From: an uncultured beta proteobacterium
GTDB lineage: Bacteria > Pseudomonadota > Gammaproteobacteria > Burkholderiales > Burkholderiaceae_C
NCBI GenBank assembly: GCA_903938815.1
Contig: CAJAES010000099.1
Span: 1-64,000, forward strand
Reading direction: 5' to 3'
DNA: 64,000 bases
Position numbers and translations under genes: made by a program. This document shows positions 1-6,731 of the stretch, piece after piece (the first letter of the stretch is position 1; every line of letters begins with the position of its first letter). Under the pieces are notes generated by a model. It worked only from the letters and a program-made list of their open reading frames with translations. It was not told where the DNA came from and did no database searches.

Positions 1-150
1 CCCCAAGGGCGAATACCGGAGTGCGCAGCACGAAGGCTCCCAGGTCAACCCGCCGGGCCGCCCCAAGGGCGAATACCGGAGTGCGCAGCACGAAGGCTCC
101 CAGGTCAACTCGCCGGGCCGCCCCAAGGGCGAATACCGGAGTGCGCAGCA
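1..150 (+). repeat. 60-bp tandem repeat, about 2.5 copies
   Basis: Bases 1-60 and 61-120 differ at one position (about base 110) and bases 121-150 begin a third copy. The array probably extends left of the window. Each unit contains CGCCGGGCCGCCCCAAG and ATACCGGAGTGCGCAGCACG. The period is 20 codons and the unit stays in frame with the sensor kinase. Related sequence lies at 20445-20568 and, inverted, at 24255-24271. Confidence 0.9.
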
Positions 151-1459
151 TGCAGGTACACCCGCGACCCCCGGGCCCGAAGCCCCGGCGGCGAGCCGGC
201 TGCCGTCGATCGCGCACCGGCTGGCCTGGACGCTTCTGGGCAGTGCGTTGCTGTGGAGCGTTGCGGTTTCAGCGGCAGTGTGGCTGGCAGTGCGGCACGA
301 GGTGGGCGAGTTGCTGGACGACACGCTGCAGGGCGCGGCCGAGGCCATGCGGCCCAGCTTCGACACCGATGTCCTGCCGGCCAGTCCACTGCACGGTGGG
401 CCGATGCCGAGTGACCGTTACGCCTGGCAGGTGGTGCGCTACGGCCCGGATGGCAGCACACAGGTGCTGTCGGCCTCCACGCGCGCGCCGGCAGCACCCT
501 TCAATGCCACGCCGACTGCGGGCTTTGCGCAAACCGGCGCATGGCGCGTCTTCGGCACGGCGCTCGGCCGTGACAGCCGCATGCTCTATGTGGCGCAGTC
601 GCAGGACGAACAGCTCGAGGCCGCGCTCGAGGTCGGTTTCAGCGCGGCACTGGCCACGCTGGCGGTAGCGCTGCTGGCGCACCTGTGGCTGCGCCTGCGC
701 GCGGTACAGGAACTCGCGCCGGTGCAACGCCTGTCGGAGCGCCTGCGTCGACACGACCTGCTGGCGCCCGGCGCCACGCTGGGGCGGGCCGAACGGGAAG
801 AACTGCAGCCGGTTCACGCCGCCATCGACGGCCTGGCGGCGCAACTGGCGCGGCGTCTGGCCAACGAGCGGGCCTTCAGCGCCCATGCGGCACATGCGCT
901 GCGCACGCCGTTGGCTGGCATCGACGCGCAACTGGCCGTGGCGCTGCGCGAAGCGCCCGCCGGGCTGCAGCCGCGCCTGCAGCGCGTGCGGTCTGCGGCA
1001 GACCGGCTGCAGCGCGTGGTATCAGCCCTGCTGGCCTTGTTCCGCAGCGGTGTCGAAGTGCATCGGGAGCCGGTGGACCTGCCCGCCCTGCTGGCCCGGC
1101 TGCCGGTTCACGGGCTGGCGGTGCAGGTGGCGCCGGACGCCGGTGTGAAGGCCGACGCCGACCTGCTCAGCGCAGCGCTGCTGAACCTGCTTGACAACGC
1201 CGTGCGCCACGGGGCCCATGCGCTGCGCATCGACACACCGGCACCAGACACCGTGCGGCTGCATGACGACGGCCCGGGTGTGGACGCTGCGCGACGCGGC
1301 GCCCTGCAGTCCGCCATCGACACAGGCGAACACGAGGGCCACACCGGCATGGGGCTGATGCTGGCCGACATGGTGGCGCGCGCGCACGGCGGCGCGCTGA
1401 GCCTGCCACCCGTGGAAACCGGCTTTGCCGTGGAACTGAGGCTCGCACCCAAGCCATGA
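2..1459 (+). CDS. Sensor histidine kinase, TctE/QseC-like (5' end outside window)
   Basis: Membrane sensor kinase of a two-component system; it would phosphorylate a response regulator probably encoded just left of the window. The reading frame is open from base 2 with no ATG, so the start lies outside the window; TTG 248 would remove part of the first membrane helix. Visible in order: a repeat-encoded N-terminal stretch with [12 protein letters not shown] units, a first helix (LAWTLLGSALLW), a periplasmic loop, a second helix near nt 640-700, a HAMP-like linker, the H box HALRTPLAG (His near residue 297 of the visible part), the N box NLLDNAVRHG, DDGPGVD and GHTGMGLMLAD. The stop overlaps dgkA by ATGA. 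Ligand unknown. Confidence 0.85.
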   Translation, partial: PKGEYRSAQHEGSQVNPPGRPKGEYRSAQHEGSQVNSPGRPKGEYRSAQHAGTPATPGPEAPAASRLPSIAHRLAWTLLGSALLWSVAVSAAVWLAVRHEVGELLDDTLQGAAEAMRPSFDTDVLPASPLHGGPMPSDRYAWQVVRYGPDGSTQVLSASTRAPAAPFNATPTAGFAQTGAWRVFGTALGRDSRMLYVAQSQDEQLEAALEVGFSAALATLAVALLAHLWLRLRAVQELAPVQRLSERLRRHDLLAPGATLGRAEREELQPVHAAIDGLAAQLARRLANERAFSAHAAHALRTPLAGIDAQLAVALREAPAGLQPRLQRVRSAADRLQRVVSALLALFRSGVEVHREPVDLPALLARLPVHGLAVQVAPDAGVKADADLLSAALLNLLDNAVRHGAHALRIDTPAPDTVRLHDDGPGVDAARRGALQSAIDTGEHEGHTGMGLMLADMVARAHGGALSLPPVETGFAVELRLAPKP

Positions 1460-1827
1460 GCGACAGCCCCTTCAAGAGCCGCGGCGGCCTTCGGCGCGTG
1501 ATGAACGCAGCCCGCTACTCGCTGGCCGGCCTGCGCGCCGCCGTGCGGCACGAGGCCGCGTTCCGGCAGGAGCTGGCGCTGGGCGTGCCGATGATCGTGA
1601 TCGCCGCGCTCATCGCACCCGGCCGCTGGCACGCGCTGGCGATGATCGGCAGCGTGGTGCTGGTGTGGGTCGTGGAGCTGCTGAACTCGGCGATCGAGGC
1701 CCTGGCAGACGCGCAGAGCACCGAACATCACCCGCTGCTCGGCCGCGCGAAGGACCTGGGCAGCGCCGCCGTGATGCTGAGCCTGATCCTGGCCGCGGCC
1801 ACCTGGGCCGTCGCACTCTGGCGCTGA
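1456..1827 (+). CDS. dgkA: Diacylglycerol kinase
   Basis: Inner-membrane diacylglycerol kinase, which phosphorylates diacylglycerol to phosphatidate and recycles lipid released by membrane-derived glucan synthesis. It has 123 residues, the normal length for the DgkA family. The N-terminal amphipathic part (RYSLAGLRAAVRHEAAFRQE) is followed by three hydrophobic helices, and the signature VELLNSAIEALAD matches the family active-site helix. It overlaps the kinase stop by ATGA, which implies translational coupling. The pairing of dgkA with a TctE-type kinase suggests co-transcription, not necessarily a shared function. Confidence 0.93.
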   Translation: MSDSPFKSRGGLRRVMNAARYSLAGLRAAVRHEAAFRQELALGVPMIVIAALIAPGRWHALAMIGSVVLVWVVELLNSAIEALADAQSTEHHPLLGRAKDLGSAAVMLSLILAAATWAVALWR

Positions 1828-1829
1828 GC

Positions 1830-1835
1830 TACAGT
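1830..1835 (+). promoter_or_regulatory. Candidate -10 hexamer TACAGT for a leaderless start
   Basis: TACAGT lies exactly 6 nt before ATG 1842, so transcription would begin at or next to the start codon. No -35 of quality is visible. Supported mainly by the same arrangement at seven other genes in the window. Confidence 0.4.
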
Positions 1836-1841
1836 CCGCGC

Positions 1842-3197
1842 ATGGTGCACCAGGACCGGCGCGGTCTGCCCTCGGGCAGTGGCTCCGCTGCAGCGCGCGA
1901 CGCCGTCGATTCCGCGCTGTGGCGAATGATGTCGTTCTATGACGTGCCGATGGCCGACCTCGACGCGGCCATCGCCGCGGACGACGCCTGGGCCGTGCCG
2001 CCGCTGATGAAGGCCGGCTTCCTGCTGAGCCTGACCGAACCTGCCCTCGTGCCCGAGGCCGCGCTGCAGCTCGAGCGCGCGCGCGAACGCCTGCATGGCC
2101 GCTCGCCCGAACGCGAGCGCGCCCACGTCGAGGCGCTCGACCGCGTGCTGGAGGGTCGCTGGGCGCAGGCCGGGCGTGTCTGGGACACCATCCTCCTGGC
2201 CCACCCTCAGGACGCGCTGGCCCTGCAGTGGGCCCACCTCTGGGACTTCTATCGGGGCGACGCGACGCAGCTGCGCGCGCGCCCAGCCCGCGTGCTGCCC
2301 GAGTGGGACAGCGCCGACCCGCTGCACCCCTGCGTGCTGGGCCTGTATGCCTTCGGCCTCGAGGAATGCCACGAATATGCCGCCGCCGAGGACATCGGCC
2401 GCCAGGCGCTGCAGGCCGATCCGCGGGTGCCCTGGGCCATCCACGCCGTGGCGCACGTGATGGAGATGCAGGGCCGCTTCGACGACGGCGGCGCCTGGCT
2501 GCGTCAGCAACAGCCCCATTGGGCCGAAGGCAACGGCTTCGCGGTGCACCTGTGGTGGCACAAGGCCCTGTTCAGGCTCGAGGCGATGGACACGGCCGGC
2601 GTGTTGCGGCTGGTCGACCGTCACCTGTCGGGCGACGCGCTGCAGGTCACGCTCAACCGCGTGGATGCCGCCGCCATGCTGTGGCGGCTGCACTTGCTGG
2701 GCGAAGACGTTGCCGAGCGCTTCAAGGCGCTGATGCAGGGCTGGGACCTCGACCCCGGGCGCGCCGGCCACTACGCCTTCAACGACCTGCACGCCGTGCT
2801 GGCGCTGCTGGGCAGCGGCGAGATGGCGCAGGCCGAGCGCTGGGTGGCGCGCTGCGCCGAGCGCGCGCTGGCCGCGGGGGACGTCCGGCGGGACAACCAC
2901 CTGATGGCGCGCGAGGTCGGCCTGCCCCTGATGCGCGGCGTGCTGGCGCTGGCGCGCGGCGACTTCGACGGCGCGGCCGACCTGCTCTACCCCGCGCGAC
3001 AGCAGGCGACGCGCTTTGGCGGCAGCCACGCGCAGCGCGACCTGATCGACCTCACGTTGCTGGCGGCATCGGCGCGCGGCGGCCGCCGCAGACTCGGGCG
3101 CGCACTGGTCAACGAGCGCCGCATGGCGAAGCCGATGACGCCGCTCACGCGCTACTGGCTGGAGCAGCTGGGGGACTCCGAGGAAGCACGGGCCTGA
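1842..3197 (+). CDS. TPR protein, TTC38-like family
   Basis: A 451-residue alpha-helical repeat protein resembling the TTC38 family of tetratricopeptide proteins; the biochemical role is unknown. Family-like segments are HAVAHVMEMQGRFDDGGAWL and the following HWAEGNGFAVHLWWHKALF, rich in conserved His and Trp, in the middle of the protein. There is no signal peptide or membrane helix, so it should be cytoplasmic. ATG 1842 was chosen because the family-like sequence begins right after it and an upstream extension would run back into dgkA. There is no Shine-Dalgarno sequence, but TACAGT sits 6 nt upstream. Confidence 0.8.
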   Translation: MVHQDRRGLPSGSGSAAARDAVDSALWRMMSFYDVPMADLDAAIAADDAWAVPPLMKAGFLLSLTEPALVPEAALQLERARERLHGRSPERERAHVEALDRVLEGRWAQAGRVWDTILLAHPQDALALQWAHLWDFYRGDATQLRARPARVLPEWDSADPLHPCVLGLYAFGLEECHEYAAAEDIGRQALQADPRVPWAIHAVAHVMEMQGRFDDGGAWLRQQQPHWAEGNGFAVHLWWHKALFRLEAMDTAGVLRLVDRHLSGDALQVTLNRVDAAAMLWRLHLLGEDVAERFKALMQGWDLDPGRAGHYAFNDLHAVLALLGSGEMAQAERWVARCAERALAAGDVRRDNHLMAREVGLPLMRGVLALARGDFDGAADLLYPARQQATRFGGSHAQRDLIDLTLLAASARGGRRRLGRALVNERRMAKPMTPLTRYWLEQLGDSEEARA

Positions 3198-3420
3198 CCG
3201 GCGAACCGGCACGGGCTTGCGCCGGGAAGTTCAGGCGCACGGCAGGGCGAGCAGACAGGAACCCTGGCGAACCTGCCGACAACCTGCCGGCAACCTGTAG
3301 GCAACCTGTAGGCAACCTGTAGGCAACAGGCCCGCAAACCGCACGGCAGGCCAGCCCTGTAGGATCCTCCGCCCACCCGACTATCGGCCACCGCTCCGCC
3401 GGCTGCCGTCTGCCCACTGA
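3198..3420. other. Intergenic region with 11-bp repeats
   Basis: 223 bp between the TPR gene and the manganese exporter gene. It holds the 11-bp tandem repeat at 3269-3323, and the rest is unremarkable GC-rich sequence. No conserved manganese-riboswitch core (yybP-ykoY type) could be recognised. Confidence 0.6.
3269..3323 (+). repeat. 11-bp tandem repeat, about five units
   Basis: Three perfect units CAACCTGTAGG (3291-3301, 3302-3312, 3313-3323) follow two diverged units ending in CCTGCCGA or CCTGCCGG. The period is one helical turn. Function unknown. Confidence 0.85.
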
Positions 3421-3996
3421 ATGGAAGCTTTCCTCGTCTCCACCGGCATCGTCGCCCTCGGCGAAATGGGCGACAAGACGCAGCTGCTCGCGCTGCTGCT
3501 CGCCGCCCGCTATCGCCGGCCATGGCCCATCGTCTGGGGCATCCTCGTCGCGACCCTGGCCAACCACGCCGCCGCCGGCGCGGTCGGCGGCTGGGTGGCC
3601 GCGCAGATGGGGCCGGACCTGCTGCGCTGGGTGATTGGCGGGTCCTTCCTGGCGATGGCGGTGTGGATGCTCATCCCGGACAAGATCGACGGCGACGACA
3701 TGCCGGGCGCGCGCGCGCGCTTCGGCGTGTTCGGCACCACGGTGATCGCGTTCTTCATCGCCGAGATGGGCGACAAGACCCAGATCGCCACGGTGGCTCT
3801 GGCCGCACGCTTCCCGGACCTGCTGGCCGTGGTGGCGGGCACCACGCTCGGGATGATGCTGGCCAACGTGCCGGCCGTCTTCCTGGGAGAACGGGTGGCC
3901 CGGCTGGTGCCGATGAGCCTGGTGCACGGCATCAGCGCGCTGATCTTCGCGGTGCTGGGCGTGCTGACGCTGATGAACGTGGGCTCGTTCTTCTAG
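3421..3996 (+). CDS. TMEM165/GDT1-family manganese exporter (MneA-like)
   Basis: Integral membrane cation exporter of the UPF0016/GDT1 family, whose bacterial members export Mn2+. The 191 residues contain two homologous halves, each with the ion-binding signature E-x-G-D-K-T: EMGDKTQLLAL near residue 16 and EMGDKTQIATV near residue 115. Six or so hydrophobic helices are apparent, the usual family topology. ATG 3421 puts the first motif at its normal distance from the N-terminus. No clear Shine-Dalgarno is present. Its TAG stop and that of the convergent hybrid kinase share the palindrome CTAG. Confidence 0.9.
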   Translation: MEAFLVSTGIVALGEMGDKTQLLALLLAARYRRPWPIVWGILVATLANHAAAGAVGGWVAAQMGPDLLRWVIGGSFLAMAVWMLIPDKIDGDDMPGARARFGVFGTTVIAFFIAEMGDKTQIATVALAARFPDLLAVVAGTTLGMMLANVPAVFLGERVARLVPMSLVHGISALIFAVLGVLTLMNVGSFF

Positions 3997-6623
3997 CCTC
4001 TGCCGGCACGGCGGCGCAGCAGGCGGCGCACGGCGTCGACCAGGCGTTCGAGCATGTCTTCCTTGAACAGCACATCGCCGATGCCGAGCGCGATCGCGCG
4101 GCGCTGCAGTTCTTCCGTCACGAGCCCGCTCGTGACGATGATCCGCATCCGGGGGTGTTCGGCACGCACGGCCTCGGCCAGCGCCAGCCCTGACATGCCG
4201 GGCATGTTGAAGTCCGTGACCAGGACGGTGTAGACCACCGGCGAGTCGCGCAGGATGTCAAGGGCGGCCCGGGCGTCGGCGGCGCAAGTCACCGTGTAGC
4301 CGGCGTTCTGCAACAAGGCCGATGCGGTCAGTGCGACGACCTCGTCGTCGTCCACGTACAGGATGCGCTCGCCATGTCCATCGTTGTGCGGGGGCAGGGC
4401 CCCCGGTTCGCTCGGCACGTCGTCGCTCGGCGCCGGCACCACCGGCAGGTAGACGGTGAAGACCGTGCCCCGTCCCGGCTCGCTTTCGACCCGGATCGCA
4501 CCCGCGCTTTCGGTGACGACGCCATGCACCACGGCCAGCCCGAGGCCCGTACCCTGCCCGACCGGCTTGGTGGTGAAGAACGGCTCGAAGATGCGCAAGC
4601 GGACATCATCCGTCATGCCCTGGCCGTCGTCGGACACCCGCAGGCAGGCATGTTCGCCGCCGGCCGGCAGCCCCAGCGCCACGGCCTCGTCGGGGGTGAG
4701 CATGGCCACCGTCAGGCTGACGCGCACTTCGCCATGGGCTTCCGGCAGGGCCTGCCAGGCGTTGGTGCAGAGGTTCAGCACCATCTGCTGGACCTGCGCG
4801 CCGTCGACCCGGGCCCACAGCCGCGGCGCGGCGCCGCCGACCTCCAGCCGTACGCTCGGCGGCAGCGTGGACCGCAGCAGCGCGATGGCCTCGTCGACGA
4901 GCGGCTGCAGCGGTTGCACGACCCGCTGGTTGGGCGCCCTGCGGCTGAAGGTGAGGATCTGCCGCACCAGCGAGCGGGCACGGTCTGCGGCGCGGTGAAC
5001 CAGTTGCAGCCGGCCCAGAGCCGGCGAGCCGGGGGAGATCTCCTGCTCGGCCAGCGCCACGTTGCCCAGGATGGCGGCAAGCATGTTGTTGAAGTCGTGG
5101 GCCACGCCGCCTGCCAGCGTGCCGATGGCCTCCAGGCGCTGCTTTTCCTGCAGTCGCTGCGCCAGGCGCTGCCGGTCGGTGACGTCGCGCACGATCATGC
5201 TCGTGCTGAGCCGACCGTCGCTGTCGACATAGACATTCGAGGAGACCTCGGCGTCGAACACGGTCCCATCGGCGCGGCGCATGCGCAGGGCGCCTGCCGC
5301 CCGGCCCGTGCGCCGACGCTCCTCGAGCATCGGCACGAGGCGTTCGTCCGTCGGGTCCACCAGGTGGTCGCGCGATAGCGTCTTCAGCACCGCCTCGGGC
5401 GCGCCGAACAGGGCGCAGGCCGCCGCGTTCGCGGCCAGCACGATGCCATCCGGCCGTGTGCTCAGAACGGCATCGAAGCTGTGCTCGAACAGCATGCGGA
5501 ACCGGGCCTCGGTCTGGCGCAGCTGGTCGCGCTCGTTCACCAGTGCATCGGCGGTCTCCCGCAGGCGCGCCTCGGCCATCCCATTGGCCAGGACGAGGGC
5601 GCGCGTCATCGCGGCCAGCGCCAGCGACAGGCCCGCGCCGAAGACCAGCAGGATCCAGGTGCTGTCCTGCCCGGCCAGGCTGTTGCGCCGGTGGGCGGTG
5701 ATGGTCCAGGACCGATCGGCCACCGCGACATGGCCTCGAAAGACCAGGCTGTCCATCGAATGCCTGCCCTCGGGCAGGCTGTCGAACAACAGGCCCGCCG
5801 CACCCGAAGACGCCACCTGCTCGTCGACGATGCGGACCCGGAGATCGTTCGCCAGACGCGGCGGCAGCACGGCGGCAACCAGCGGCTGGATGCGGAACCC
5901 GATGCCCGCCACCCCCACGGCCAGCTGCCGGCGGAGCTCCGGCGTCGCCGGTGTGGCGCCGCCCTGGTACAGCGCGGCGCGAACGACCACGCTCACCAGC
6001 GCCGGGTCGGGCGGCTTGCCGCGGTCCCGCGCCAGTTGCAGCGGGCCCGTGGCCACGTAGTTGCCGCTCCCGATGGCCCGGTCGGCGTCGGGCCGGTAGC
6101 CCTGGGCTGGATCGAACAGGTCGTAGCCGAAGGCGGGCGGGTCGTCGGGGTACAGATGGCGCAGCACCAGATAGTCGGGGCGCGAGCCGGGCGGCACGAT
6201 CCGGAACCCGGGGTGCCCCACTGGCGAGACGCTGCGGTCCTGCCGGCCGCGGGCCTCGAAGGCCGGGCGCTCCGACTCGCCCACGAGTTCGGCGAGGAAG
6301 GTGATGGCGAGCCCCGGGTACCGGTCCTGCAGCGACAGCGCCTGGACGTAGTGCTGGAACTCGGCATCGGTCGGAGCCTGCCGCAGCACGCCGAAGACGC
6401 GCAGGCCGGGCAGGGTATCGATGTACGCCTGGACCTGATGCTGAAGCGCCGTGCCGAGATCGCGCGCCTCCCGCTCGAGCACGATGCCGCGCTGCTGCGC
6501 CTCGCGCTGGAAGGACCAGAGCCCGAGCCCCGCAGTCAGGGCCAGGCCGACCGCCAGGATCCAGAGCGGCAGCCAGCGCAAGCCTGCGATGGCGTGGGCC
6601 GGACCGGCTCTCGACGGCTTCAT
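3993..6623 (-). CDS. CHASE-PAS hybrid histidine kinase with receiver domain
   Basis: Membrane hybrid sensor kinase of 876 residues. In order: helix 1 (about 17-37); a periplasmic CHASE domain, a small-ligand sensor, with the stretch PGLAITFLAELV; helix 2 (about 320-345); PAS (about 374-490); HisKA with GGVAHDFNNML (His about 508); HATPase with NLCTNAWQAL, DDGQGM and GTGLGLAVV; and a C-terminal receiver with TDFNMPGMSG (Asp about 803). The start at 6623 was chosen over the longer frame because GGAG lies about 8 nt upstream. There is no adjacent DNA-binding regulator, so output may pass to an unlinked partner. The ligand cannot be inferred. Confidence 0.88.
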   Translation of the reverse strand: MKPSRAGPAHAIAGLRWLPLWILAVGLALTAGLGLWSFQREAQQRGIVLEREARDLGTALQHQVQAYIDTLPGLRVFGVLRQAPTDAEFQHYVQALSLQDRYPGLAITFLAELVGESERPAFEARGRQDRSVSPVGHPGFRIVPPGSRPDYLVLRHLYPDDPPAFGYDLFDPAQGYRPDADRAIGSGNYVATGPLQLARDRGKPPDPALVSVVVRAALYQGGATPATPELRRQLAVGVAGIGFRIQPLVAAVLPPRLANDLRVRIVDEQVASSGAAGLLFDSLPEGRHSMDSLVFRGHVAVADRSWTITAHRRNSLAGQDSTWILLVFGAGLSLALAAMTRALVLANGMAEARLRETADALVNERDQLRQTEARFRMLFEHSFDAVLSTRPDGIVLAANAAACALFGAPEAVLKTLSRDHLVDPTDERLVPMLEERRRTGRAAGALRMRRADGTVFDAEVSSNVYVDSDGRLSTSMIVRDVTDRQRLAQRLQEKQRLEAIGTLAGGVAHDFNNMLAAILGNVALAEQEISPGSPALGRLQLVHRAADRARSLVRQILTFSRRAPNQRVVQPLQPLVDEAIALLRSTLPPSVRLEVGGAAPRLWARVDGAQVQQMVLNLCTNAWQALPEAHGEVRVSLTVAMLTPDEAVALGLPAGGEHACLRVSDDGQGMTDDVRLRIFEPFFTTKPVGQGTGLGLAVVHGVVTESAGAIRVESEPGRGTVFTVYLPVVPAPSDDVPSEPGALPPHNDGHGERILYVDDDEVVALTASALLQNAGYTVTCAADARAALDILRDSPVVYTVLVTDFNMPGMSGLALAEAVRAEHPRMRIIVTSGLVTEELQRRAIALGIGDVLFKEDMLERLVDAVRRLLRRRAGRG

Positions 6624-6731
6624 GCGGGCTCCAGGGCGGACGGCCGCCTCGTTCCCTGCGATTCTGGCGCATGGCACGACCGCCGCGCACCGGATCAGGT
6701 CGGGCGCTCAGGCGCAGTTCAGCGCATGGGC

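Noticed and set aside
3324-3420. Manganese riboswitch (yybP-ykoY) before the MneA-like gene
   Set aside because: The gene family often has one, but no recognisable conserved core was found in the leader.
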